Of a DNA stretch of 64,000 nt, positions 38,954 through 45,850 are shown piece by piece. Within the stretch, counting starts at the first letter, position 1; the number at the start of each line of letters is the position of its first letter. The translations under genes and the position numbers were made by a program. The DNA is taken from positions 744,001 through 808,000 of the forward strand of contig JAGTTP010000001.1 in assembly GCA_018223365.1 (NCBI GenBank), written 5' to 3'. Source of the DNA: Clostridiaceae bacterium Marseille-Q4145. GTDB lineage: Bacteria > Bacillota > Clostridia > Lachnospirales > Lachnospiraceae. The notes under the pieces are model-generated. The model ran no database searches. It was not told the origin of the DNA and was given only the letters and a program-made list of their open reading frames with translations.

Positions 38954-39136
38954 TCATTTGTCGTTATCAATAAGCGCATTTATATATTCATTCACACTTT
39001 GCCCTGCTGCTGCCGCTTTCTTTTTTATTTCCTCTTTCCTGCCTTTGGGTACCGTTAAATTTATTCTATCGTACTTTTCTTTTATATACTCGTTTTGGTA
39101 GGATATTTGGTTAAATTCTCCGCTTTTTCCTTTCAT
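38954..39136 (-). CDS. Small ribbon-helix-helix (Arc/CopG-like) DNA-binding protein
   Basis: 60 residues. The pattern IKEKYDRINLTVPKGRKEEI, then KKKAAAAGQSVNEYINALI matches ribbon-helix-helix repressors: a beta strand with alternating residues, two helices, and a GxSVNEYI turn. It probably acts as a dimeric phage or element repressor. Two 16-18-base palindromes in nearby phage promoters (39450 and 40126) are candidate sites, but that link is inference. AAGAGGT lies about eight bases before the ATG. Confidence 0.8.
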   Translation of the reverse strand: MKGKSGEFNQISYQNEYIKEKYDRINLTVPKGRKEEIKKKAAAAGQSVNEYINALIDNDK

Positions 39137-39183
39137 CGTTTTTTACCTCTTGAAATTCTTCTATCTTCCTGCTATGATAATAA

Positions 39184-39230
39184 AAACACTTGGGGGCAGG
39201 TGGCAGGAATTGTTTCGGTTTTCTGCCCCC
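39184..39230 (-). terminator. Terminator downstream of the 47-residue ORF
   Basis: GGGGGCAG and CTGCCCCC pair across about 23 bases (39192-39230), followed by AAGTGTTTTTA on the minus strand. Confidence 0.7.
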
Positions 39231-39256
39231 TCGTGCTAACCCTTTGTATCTTCGCC

Positions 39257-39400
39257 CTACTTATTAAGTAGGGCTTTTACTTTTTCTTTTGCATCTTCTA
39301 AACTCTCGCTTTCTTCTAAGATTGCTAAAATCTTTCTTGTTTGGTTTTCCTCTGCCGTCTGTTTTAAAAGTTCTGCTAAATTCATTTCTTCGTTATCCAT
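39257..39400 (-). CDS. Small acidic phage protein
   Basis: 47 residues beginning MDNEEMNLAELLKQTAEENQ, helical and acidic. I do not recognise the family. AAGGAGC sits seven to nine bases before the ATG, and a perfect consensus promoter with an embedded palindrome lies 40 bases upstream, so I regard it as expressed. Confidence 0.65.
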   Translation of the reverse strand: MDNEEMNLAELLKQTAEENQTRKILAILEESESLEDAKEKVKALLNK

Positions 39401-39440
39401 TTCTTATTGCTCCTTCCTGCTGTTCCCTTGCTACAATTAT

Positions 39441-39496
39441 ATTATATAGCATATTGCGCAATATGTCAATACATATTACGCAATATTTTAAAATTT
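39441..39496 (-). promoter_or_regulatory. Consensus promoter with palindromic operator, copy A
   Basis: Minus strand TTGACA (39464-39469), 17 bases, TATAAT (39441-39446). The spacer holds the palindrome CATATTGCGCAATATG (39450-39465), and a half-similar site CATATTACGCAATATT lies just upstream (39472-39487). 47 bases (39450-39496) are identical to copy B at 40126-40172. Confidence 0.8.
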
Positions 39497-39795
39497 TATG
39501 CTATTTTTTCCGATGCGTCAATTATGGGACACATGCTATAAATACCGTATGGATAAATCGCCTCCGCGTTGCGCATATCTGTATATATTTTACAACGTTT
39601 GGTTTTTCCGTTTCCTTTATCTATTGTTACGGTTTTCTCTGTGCGCTTTATGATTGTTATTTTAAATATACATTCACTATTGCAAACGGATCTTGTCGCA
39701 TACGTCCTGCCAACCTCAAATTTTTTATATTCATTTTCTGACTTTTCGTGTGCCTCTCTGATTGCCTCTTTTACTAATTCTGCGTATGTTCTCAT
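39496..39795 (-). CDS. Hypothetical phage protein
   Basis: 99 residues from the ATG at 39793-39795 (MRTYAELVKEAIREAHEKSE); GGTGGAT stands eight bases upstream, and an upstream in-frame extension lacks a ribosome site. The C-terminal half has several Cys residues (VCNSECIF, KRCKIYTDM, MCPIID) in beta-rich sequence. Function unknown. It follows the 53-residue gene and probably shares promoter B. Confidence 0.65.
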   Translation of the reverse strand: MRTYAELVKEAIREAHEKSENEYKKFEVGRTYATRSVCNSECIFKITIIKRTEKTVTIDKGNGKTKRCKIYTDMRNAEAIYPYGIYSMCPIIDASEKIA

Positions 39796-39925
39796 ATTAT
39801 CCACCGTTTTAACCTTTCTATGATTGAAATATTGTTTCGCTGCTCGTTGGCGTTGCCCCGGCATTATTCAGCCGGTGCCGGTCGCTGTTGCCGAACTTTA
39901 CGCCCCGACAACCGGGCGGCTGTTG

Positions 39926-40087
39926 TTATAATCCACATTCTGCCATTACTTTAGCAATGTCTTTTTCTACTCCCTGCTCTATCAATTCTTTTATTCTTCT
40001 CTTTATTGTCTGCTTTTTTATTTTCTTCATTGCCTCTATCGCCAACATATTGTTGTATGTCTCATTAAAACCTTTAATTTCTACCAT
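39926..40087 (-). CDS. Small hypothetical phage protein
   Basis: 53 residues (MVEIKGFNETYNNMLAIEAM, then a basic KKIKKQTIKRRIKELI). No family recognised. The ATG at 40085-40087 follows GGAGG by seven bases and lies 30 bases after promoter B, which supports expression. Confidence 0.65.
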   Translation of the reverse strand: MVEIKGFNETYNNMLAIEAMKKIKKQTIKRRIKELIEQGVEKDIAKVMAECGL

Positions 40088-40116
40088 TTTTGTTCCTCCG
40101 TTCCTTTGATGATTTA

Positions 40117-40172
40117 ATTATATTACATATTGCGCAATATGTCAATACATATTACGCAATATTTTAAAATTT
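40117..40172 (-). promoter_or_regulatory. Consensus promoter with palindromic operator, copy B
   Basis: Minus strand TTGACA (40140-40145), 17 bases, TATAAT (40117-40122). The palindrome ACATATTGCGCAATATGT (40125-40142) covers the spacer and -35 edge. Same 47-base core as copy A. Confidence 0.8.
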
Positions 40173-40185
40173 ATTTTTAGGCACA

Positions 40186-40217
40186 AAAATAAAGGGGCGT
40201 GACTTTCGCCACGCCCC
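40186..40217 (-). terminator. Terminator of the phage late operon
   Basis: GGGGCGTG and CACGCCCC pair with an eight-base loop (40194-40217), followed by TTTATTTTT on the minus strand. It separates the lysis genes from the small regulatory genes. Confidence 0.9.
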
Positions 40218-40235
40218 AAAATTACATTTATATTT

Positions 40236-40505
40236 TTACTGTTCCAACTCTTTAATCTCTGCGCTTAATCCCGCATCTTTAACAGCTTTTAACAGCTTTT
40301 CCGCGGCTGCCTTTGTTGGTTCTGTTTCATAAAACGCTTTATACACGTTTCCTTCAATAATGAGTACCGGCATAATACCCTTTGTTTTTGCCTCTGCTAC
40401 CTCTCCTGCTGCCTCTCTGCGCTTTGTAAATGCTTTAGAGGTAACTTTATACGCCTTTGCTTTTTTAATCGGTTCCTGCGCCTCTGCGGTGTTGTTCCCT
40501 GCCAT
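40236..40505 (-). CDS. Hypothetical late phage protein
   Basis: 89 residues, lysine- and alanine-rich (MAGNNTAEAQEPIKKAKAYK). Its C-terminal half (PVLIIEGNVYKAFYETEPTK to GLSAEIKELEQ) alternates strand and helix in a way that recalls SPOR-like modules, but I do not assign a function. It is the last gene of the late operon, 10 bases after the endolysin and just before the terminator. Confidence 0.7.
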   Translation of the reverse strand: MAGNNTAEAQEPIKKAKAYKVTSKAFTKRREAAGEVAEAKTKGIMPVLIIEGNVYKAFYETEPTKAAAEKLLKAVKDAGLSAEIKELEQ

Positions 40506-40515
40506 GTTTACCTCC

Positions 40516-41445
40516 TTATCTCAACATTTCGTTGACCTTTGCCTGCACTTCGGCATAATTATAGCCTGCTGCCTCTAAACGCTGCTTTCTTTCTGATCCA
40601 TTTCCCCATTTACCGGAAATTACCTCTTTTGCGATTTCTGCAACATTCTTTTTGCTTGGCTCCGATTTTCCCATAATATTATTTACCGCTGCCTGCACTT
40701 CGGCATAGTTGTAACCTTCAGCCTCTAAACGCTGCTTTCTCTCTGATCCGTTACCCCACTTACCGGCTACAATTTCCTGCGCAATTTCCGCAATACTCTT
40801 TTTGTTGTCTGCCTTGTTTTCTGTCTTATTTCCTGCGCGCTCGTTTACGATTGCCTGCACTTCGGCGTAATTGTAGCCTGCTGCCTCTAACTTCTCTTTT
40901 CTTTCTGTGCCATTGCCCCACGCTCCGGCGATCACTTCCTGCGCGATTTCTGCAACGCTCTTTTTGCCCTGCTGTGCTGTGATGTTATCATACTGCGTTA
41001 AATTGTACGCGCTTACCAAATTAAGCAGGTTTTTAACATACTGTGAACTTGTTGCGTAACCGTCTGCTTTGATGTTCTCAATATATGTTTTTGGATCTGT
41101 AACACCTTTTAAATTCGCGTAACGGCTCGCGCTGATAAAATCAAAATAGCCCTTTACGCCTTCCTCTAAGCTGTCGTAAACTCTGAAATTGTCTTTAATC
41201 TGCGTTAATACGCCTACCTCGTATTCCTCGCACGTTGACATATTTACAGATTTTCCCTTCCATGCGCTGCCGCACTTCATACCGAAATAATTATGGTACT
41301 TTGCTGCAAGTGTTGACTTTCCCCACCCGCTTTCGTTAATCGCCTGCGCAATGATTGGACTAATTACAGCGATGCCATAATTTGCGGCGTGCTTTCTTGC
41401 TGCCGCTGCAATGTTCTCAATAAATGTTTTCTGTTCTGTTGTCAT
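40516..41445 (-). CDS. Phage endolysin: glucosaminidase with three Cpl-7-type wall-binding repeats
   Basis: 309 residues from the ATG at 41443-41445 (AAGGAGG ten bases upstream; upstream codons overlap the holin and are non-homologous). Residues about 1-150 are a GH73/FlgJ-like N-acetylglucosaminidase, with Glu in AINESGWGKS. Three CW_7 (Cpl-7) repeats follow at about 163-203, 217-257 and 267-309, each with WGNGxERKxxLExxGYNYAEVQ. Such repeats bind peptidoglycan muropeptides broadly. It releases progeny after the holin opens the membrane. Confidence 0.94.
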   Translation of the reverse strand: MTTEQKTFIENIAAAARKHAANYGIAVISPIIAQAINESGWGKSTLAAKYHNYFGMKCGSAWKGKSVNMSTCEEYEVGVLTQIKDNFRVYDSLEEGVKGYFDFISASRYANLKGVTDPKTYIENIKADGYATSSQYVKNLLNLVSAYNLTQYDNITAQQGKKSVAEIAQEVIAGAWGNGTERKEKLEAAGYNYAEVQAIVNERAGNKTENKADNKKSIAEIAQEIVAGKWGNGSERKQRLEAEGYNYAEVQAAVNNIMGKSEPSKKNVAEIAKEVISGKWGNGSERKQRLEAAGYNYAEVQAKVNEMLR

Positions 41446-41447
41446 GG

Positions 41448-42020
41448 TTATTTTTCCTCCTTGTTTGGTGTGTATTTTTTCAGATTGCAACGCGCGCTTA
41501 ATTCGCAGGTGTCGCAATTCTGATTTTTGCATACAAGATCGTTAATCTTGTCGCCTAACTGTTTGTCTGCAACCTTTAATGTCTTAATCAGCCATACCGG
41601 TACCTTCTCCGGCATAATTACATAAAGGTTTTCTAAAATGCTCGTAAATTCGTTTATTAGCATTACGGCGGTAACGTACCAACCGATCAGCATTGCAAAA
41701 TCTAAGTTAATGCCGATGTTACCGCCCATTTCGCGGATCCCCCACCCGATTAAAAAGGCGGTTCCAATCATAACGAAATACATTAACTTTTTAATAATTC
41801 CCTGCAATCCGGTTTTTGAGTTCCAATCTTTTAAAAAATACTTTGCTTTAATCCACCCGGTTAAATAGTCAAGTGCTACCGCTGCCATGAACAAAATTAA
41901 AATAACCGGGATTTTTCCAAATACCGCTGCGATCGCTGTAAAAATTGCTGATACGCTCAACCCCGCCGCGCTTGGTGTCTGTGTTGCTGCTGCCTTTGCA
42001 GCAATAAAAATTTCTTTCAT
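41448..42020 (-). CDS. Phage holin (Phage_holin_4/TIGR01593 type)
   Basis: 190 residues from the ATG at 42018-42020 (GGAGG seven bases upstream). Three to four membrane helices are visible (LSVSAIFTAIAAVFG, IPVILILFMAAVALDYLTGW, IKKLMYFVMIGTAFLIGW and DFAMLIGWYVTAVMLINEF). The cytosolic tail has an odd cysteine cluster (CKNQNCDTCELSARC). It should form the membrane lesion that lets the adjacent endolysin reach the wall; the two genes are two bases apart. Confidence 0.9.
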   Translation of the reverse strand: MKEIFIAAKAAATQTPSAAGLSVSAIFTAIAAVFGKIPVILILFMAAVALDYLTGWIKAKYFLKDWNSKTGLQGIIKKLMYFVMIGTAFLIGWGIREMGGNIGINLDFAMLIGWYVTAVMLINEFTSILENLYVIMPEKVPVWLIKTLKVADKQLGDKINDLVCKNQNCDTCELSARCNLKKYTPNKEEK

Positions 42021-42055
42021 CGTGTGCCTCCTTTTTTGTGCAAAAAAATAAAGCC

Positions 42056-43168
42056 TTATCGGCTTTCTCTTGCTTTGGCTCGCGCTGCATCTGTGCAATG
42101 CAGCACAAAACCGTTGATAATGTTTTCTCTTAATCCCTCATTTGTGCAATGTTTTATTAAACCGAAATAGCTTTGCATGGTTGCGTTGACTTCCTGCAAG
42201 GTCATTTCGCCGCGCTCGTATGCTTTTACAATGTACTTTATGCGGGATCTCATTCTTTTTACTGTTGCGGATCTTAACCTTATTTCATCTTTGTTTATTA
42301 TATAACCCACAAAATCAATATTGCAGGTTGTTGGTCTTATGACGGTTTTGTTATTTAGGTTTAATTTCAGATTTTTAAGCAGGAAAGTTTCAACTTTCTC
42401 CAATACCTGCCATAGTTCCTCTTTGCTGTCGTGTAAAATAATACAATCGTCTGCGTACCGTATCACATATTTTAAATGTAATTCATGCTTTAGGTACTGA
42501 TCTAACTCATTCATATAGATATTTGCAAACATCTGACTTGTTAAATTACCGATCGGCATACCTTTATCGAAAAGCATTTCGCGCGGATCTATCTCGCAAG
42601 GATCTACACCCAACGGCAACCCGAAGGCTCTTTTCTCTGAATTGATGATTTTATCAAACAATTTTATTAAACGCTCGTCTTTTATGCGCCGTTTCAAAAT
42701 GTTTAATAAAACCTCGTGATCTACCCGGTAAAAGAATTTTGAAATGTCAAGTTTCAAGTAATAATATTGTTTTGGCTTTCTTTCTGTCTGCCTTAACCAA
42801 TATTGCAGCCGGGAGGCTGCTTTTTCTCTGCCTCTTTCTTTGATGCAAGCATAACTATCTTTTATATAGGTTTTCTCGTATAGCGGATTGAGTAGCCTAT
42901 AAACCGCCCATTGTAAAACACGATCCCTAAATTGTAACGCCATAATAAGCCGTTTCTTCGGTACATAAATATAAATAATTCTGTACCCGCTTACTTTGTA
43001 ACGTTCCTCCTGCAGGTCGTTGTATAAATCGTTTAAATGCGCGTCAAGTTCTAAAGAAAACCGCATTATTTCGTTGCGCTCGCTTTTCCCTTTTCGTGCA
43101 TCTAAATAGGCGGCATAGATGTTACTATAACTTGCGATCTGTTCATATGTTACGTTAAATTTTTTCAT
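42056..43168 (-). CDS. Diversity-generating retroelement reverse transcriptase
   Basis: 370 residues, close to other DGR RTs. Motifs in order: YLKLDISKFF with catalytic Asp141; GMPIGNLTSQ, the [ILV]GxxxSQ form at 206-212 that marks DGR enzymes instead of QGxxxSP; YADD at 238-241; then KLNLNNKT and FVGYII. A short thumb follows, with no maturase or endonuclease domain, so it is not a group II intron protein. It should copy the adjacent TR RNA with errors at adenines and homing to the variable repeat. AAGGT lies five bases before the ATG. It lies 168 bases downstream of the TR. Confidence 0.95.
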   Translation of the reverse strand: MKKFNVTYEQIASYSNIYAAYLDARKGKSERNEIMRFSLELDAHLNDLYNDLQEERYKVSGYRIIYIYVPKKRLIMALQFRDRVLQWAVYRLLNPLYEKTYIKDSYACIKERGREKAASRLQYWLRQTERKPKQYYYLKLDISKFFYRVDHEVLLNILKRRIKDERLIKLFDKIINSEKRAFGLPLGVDPCEIDPREMLFDKGMPIGNLTSQMFANIYMNELDQYLKHELHLKYVIRYADDCIILHDSKEELWQVLEKVETFLLKNLKLNLNNKTVIRPTTCNIDFVGYIINKDEIRLRSATVKRMRSRIKYIVKAYERGEMTLQEVNATMQSYFGLIKHCTNEGLRENIINGFVLHCTDAARAKARESR

Positions 43169-43293
43169 TATGACCTTAATTTCTCCATGCGTTACGCCCT
43201 TCGCTTGCGTTACTAACCGTATTCATGGAAATTTTTGTTTTGCTCATATTGCTATAAGCAGGGTAATATGCCCCTTTTCTTCTCTCTGTACGG

Positions 43294-43318
43294 TACGCCG
43301 CCCGCGTGTTGCGGCGTA
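43294..43318 (-). ncRNA. Hairpin in the TR-RT spacer
   Basis: TACGCCGC and GCGGCGTA form a perfect eight-base stem with a nine-base loop, 18-42 bases downstream of the TR on the transcribed strand. In characterised DGRs this spacer is part of the RNA needed for cDNA priming. Confidence 0.55.
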
Positions 43319-43335
43319 TGCTGACTAATTGAGAA

Positions 43336-43452
43336 AAGCGGAAAACAGCCCCACATTCACATTGGAGATAGAACGCGGGTTGTTGAAATTGCCGTTAGCC
43401 TCCCCGGCGTTACCGCCATTACCATAATTACCGCCACGAATAAGCAACCGTT
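43336..43452 (-). repeat. DGR template repeat (TR)
   Basis: 117 bases matching the variable repeat at 43973-44089 at 107 positions. All ten differences are at adenines of this copy (read on the minus strand); the TR has 24 adenines and none of its 93 other bases differs. It is rich in AAT/AAC codons in the target frame. It starts 26 bases after the avd stop and is non-coding. Confidence 0.97.
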
Positions 43453-43478
43453 ACGGCATACTACCCATAGTTGATTTA

Positions 43479-43883
43479 TTATTTTAGCTTATTAAGCCAA
43501 CTACCTAAAATTTTACCCATTTCCTCCAACTTCTCGCACCACCTGCGTTGATCGTCAAGCGGTATCAGAACACCCCTTGTATTCATCTTTGGATCTACGG
43601 CAATCATTAAAAGCTGCCTTAGATTATAGATTTTTGCATCAACCTGCGTTAATGCCGTTTTCTTATGTTCTTTCTTGGCTGCATCTGATAAACCTTCTAA
43701 TATTTCATACATTGACTTTTCAATCTGCGCACCGATCGCGTTTCCTATACGCTGATTTCTCGGAAATTGTTTGTTATATAGGCAATCGTGACCGTATGCG
43801 ATCATTTCTCTTGTTTTCTTCATAATCAAAAGATCGTCTTTGGGTTCGGGTGGTTTTGCTGTCGCTCTGAAATTTCTTTGCAT
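43479..43883 (-). CDS. avd: DGR accessory variability determinant (Avd)
   Basis: 134 residues predicted as a helical bundle with many basic residues (IMKKTREMIAYGHDCLYNKQ, RNQRIGNAIGAQIEKSMYEI, KKTALTQVDAKIYNLRQLL). This matches the Avd/S23-like family, which forms a pentamer that binds the RT and TR RNA. Position between target gene and TR is that of BPP-1 avd. GAGGAC lies about ten bases before the ATG. Confidence 0.92.
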   Translation of the reverse strand: MQRNFRATAKPPEPKDDLLIMKKTREMIAYGHDCLYNKQFPRNQRIGNAIGAQIEKSMYEILEGLSDAAKKEHKKTALTQVDAKIYNLRQLLMIAVDPKMNTRGVLIPLDDQRRWCEKLEEMGKILGSWLNKLK

Positions 43884-43915
43884 TTTGTTTTATGTCCTCG
43901 TCATTTTCAGAAATA

Positions 43916-43939
43916 GGGCGTATGCTGCCGCATACACCC
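43916..43939 (-). promoter_or_regulatory. DGR-type hairpin/cruciform after the variable repeat
   Basis: GGGTGTATGC and GCATACGCCC (minus strand) form a ten-pair stem with one T-G pair and a four-base loop. It lies 33 bases beyond the VR and eight bases beyond the target stop codon. It lacks a T-run, so it is not a normal terminator. In BPP-1 a short hairpin with a four-base loop just downstream of the VR promotes homing. Confidence 0.6.
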
Positions 43940-43946
43940 GCAGGAA

Positions 43947-44999
43947 TTACGCATAAAGCGCAGGATCCACATAAGCGGAAAACAGCCCCACATTCACAGA
44001 GGAGATAGAACGCGGGTGGTTGAAATTGCCGTGAGCCTCCCCGGCGAAACCGCCAGCACCATAATCACCGCCACGAAAAAGCAACCGTTCGCCGTTGTTG
44101 CGAAAATATATAAAGCCCCTGCCGGTTTTATCTGTGTTAGGGAATAACGCTAATGCTTTTAAAATATCCGGGATTGTTACGCCGCTTTTTGCTGTCAATG
44201 TTCCGAAATCTTTCGCGCCATATCCCGCGCCGTCGTCTGTCTGCTTATGCTCTACGGTTGTTGTGATATGAAAACCACTTGTAGCATTTGCAGGGTTTCC
44301 GGTATAGTCAAACTTTAATGTGCCGTTTGTTCCCGGTGCAACTAATGAACCGTCCTGCAGGATCGCTTTCCATGCCTTGCTGTTTGCGCCTAAATCTGTT
44401 TTGTGGATTGCTGCGTTATTGTTCGGTACAATCTGAATTTCGCCGTCGACTAAACGCGCTACAACCCATTTATGAACGTCGCCCACAATATCGCATACGC
44501 CCAATGCCTCCCATGCCTTGCCGCCGGTTCCGGTTAATGTTCTGTAAACATTTGTTGGGTTCTGTGGACTTAATACACCATGCTCATAAGTCTTTACATG
44601 ATGCCTGCCGTTGTTTGTGTTACCTCTAGGCTCTAATCCCTGCGCTGTGATTAAGTTGTGTAATACGCCCCACTCTGCCGCTGTCATAAGATGCCAACCG
44701 GCACCCTTGTTATAGCAAACCTCAACCGCACGATCAAAAGTAATGCAGTTTGCGGGATCCTGATTTGGGATAGAGTACGCGCGGTTATTCTTAATCACGT
44801 TGATATATTTTGAAACATAAATATACGGCACCACTTTATCGTTGATGATAAAAGCCGGGTGCGGCGTGTGTGCCGATCCGATCCCTAACTCGTCCAAATA
44901 AACAAGCGGTACTTTTACCATTACCGAAGGAATACCTTGATCGTCTAAAATAATTTCCTCGTTTGCTGCTGCGCCTCTTAAATCTTCGTAATTACTCAT
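43947..44999 (-). CDS. DGR target: phage tail/receptor-binding protein with C-type-lectin-like domain
   Basis: 350 residues. The C-terminal part belongs to the formylglycine-generating-enzyme type of C-type-lectin fold, seen in GWHLMTAAEWGVLHNL (about 100-115), VCDIVGDVHKWV and the final RLLFRGGDYG..GLFSAY. The variable repeat encodes residues 304-343. Relative to the TR, seven residues are altered: Phe308, Asp312, Ala315, Phe318, His323, His328 and Ser334. The N-terminus probably docks to the tail. The start overlaps the preceding fibre gene by eight bases. Likely host-receptor binder. Confidence 0.93.
   Translation of the reverse strand: MSNYEDLRGAAANEEIILDDQGIPSVMVKVPLVYLDELGIGSAHTPHPAFIINDKVVPYIYVSKYINVIKNNRAYSIPNQDPANCITFDRAVEVCYNKGAGWHLMTAAEWGVLHNLITAQGLEPRGNTNNGRHHVKTYEHGVLSPQNPTNVYRTLTGTGGKAWEALGVCDIVGDVHKWVVARLVDGEIQIVPNNNAAIHKTDLGANSKAWKAILQDGSLVAPGTNGTLKFDYTGNPANATSGFHITTTVEHKQTDDGAGYGAKDFGTLTAKSGVTIPDILKALALFPNTDKTGRGFIYFRNNGERLLFRGGDYGAGGFAGEAHGNFNHPRSISSVNVGLFSAYVDPALYA
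43973..44089 (-). repeat. DGR variable repeat (VR)
   Basis: The 117 bases at the 3' end of the target gene paired with the TR. The last 26 bases of the gene, down to the stop, lie outside it. The first 12 bases at the low end plus the next 14 are identical in TR and VR, as expected for the initiation-of-mutagenic-homing side. Confidence 0.97.
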
Positions 45000-45345
45000 T
45001 GATATATACCTCCTCGATACTCCATAATATTAAAGTACATTTTGAAATGTCAAAATCTTTCTGCACTCTTTCAACGGTCTTTTTTCCTTCTGCGTCTGCC
45101 TCTCCCTCGATGTACTCATATTCCTTCGGCGGGATCTCAACCTGTGCAACGTAATTTTCGCCCAATCCAAAAACTAAATTGCCGTCTGCATCGGCGCAAA
45201 TGTCTTTTTTTACGGTGTCGTCTGTCTGCAAACGCGGTAATCTCATTGCGATTGCATCGCCGATCCATAAGGTGCTACCTTCCAATTCGTAACCGATTTT
45301 GCGCCCCTCGTTTTTTTCAACTACTTTAATTGTTGGTTTTGCCAT
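44992..45345 (-). CDS. Hypothetical phage tail-fibre region protein
   Basis: 117 residues (MAKPTIKVVEKNEGRKIGYE), beta-rich N-terminus then an acidic segment (EGEADAEGKKTVERVQKD). No family recognised. It overlaps the DGR target by eight bases and abuts the preceding gene, which suggests a baseplate or fibre part or a chaperone for the variable protein. Confidence 0.75.
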   Translation of the reverse strand: MAKPTIKVVEKNEGRKIGYELEGSTLWIGDAIAMRLPRLQTDDTVKKDICADADGNLVFGLGENYVAQVEIPPKEYEYIEGEADAEGKKTVERVQKDFDISKCTLILWSIEEVYINE

Positions 45346-45836
45346 TAGATTTTACCTCCAAAAATAAAATATTTTATCGTTACCGGTTCCGTCGGGCAGT
45401 CCTCAACCTCGATTTTAAAACCGTTTAACTGCTTGTCTTTAATTCTGATTGCGCGCCCCTGCTGCAAATTGTCGCAAAACGCCAACACAATATAATTTAA
45501 TGTATTGCGTGCGTCTTTTAACGCAACTGTTACTTTCTCGGTGTTAAATGGGTATGTTTCTTTGCTCTTTGCCTCCACCGATCCAACCTCGAAATAAGTA
45601 TTTTCTAATTCTCTTTGGTGCTGTAATAACTGCACGATCGCCATATTTGCAATAATCATAGCCTCGTTTATGCCGTTATCCATGTGGTTCATGTTCTGTT
45701 GATTAAACCCCGTACCCGGTTCGATTATCCCGCCCGGAACCGGCGTTAATGTAATCGTTTTATCCGGGTTCTGCGTTACCGCGTATGTGTTTGCTTTTTC
45801 AGTACGGCGATTTTTCCATAATATCAGATCATACAT
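45345..45836 (-). CDS. Probable phage tail-fibre/baseplate attachment protein
   Basis: 163 residues. The N-terminus (ITLTPVPGGIIEPGTGFNQQ, then NMNHMDNGINEAM) resembles short tail-fibre proteins of Clostridial myophages that lead into trimeric fibres. A helical part (about 65-85) precedes a C-terminal beta domain (LKDARNTLNYIVLAFCDNLQ to FIFGGKI). It sits between baseplate genes and the DGR target. No enzymatic motif. Confidence 0.7.
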   Translation of the reverse strand: MYDLILWKNRRTEKANTYAVTQNPDKTITLTPVPGGIIEPGTGFNQQNMNHMDNGINEAMIIANMAIVQLLQHQRELENTYFEVGSVEAKSKETYPFNTEKVTVALKDARNTLNYIVLAFCDNLQQGRAIRIKDKQLNGFKIEVEDCPTEPVTIKYFIFGGKI

Positions 45837-45850
45837 TTATCTTTTTCCTC

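Noticed and set aside
42056..43168. Group II intron or retron reverse transcriptase
   Set aside because: No maturase or endonuclease domain, no intron ends, no msr-msd-like RNA; the IGNLTSQ motif, Avd and TR/VR pair identify a DGR.
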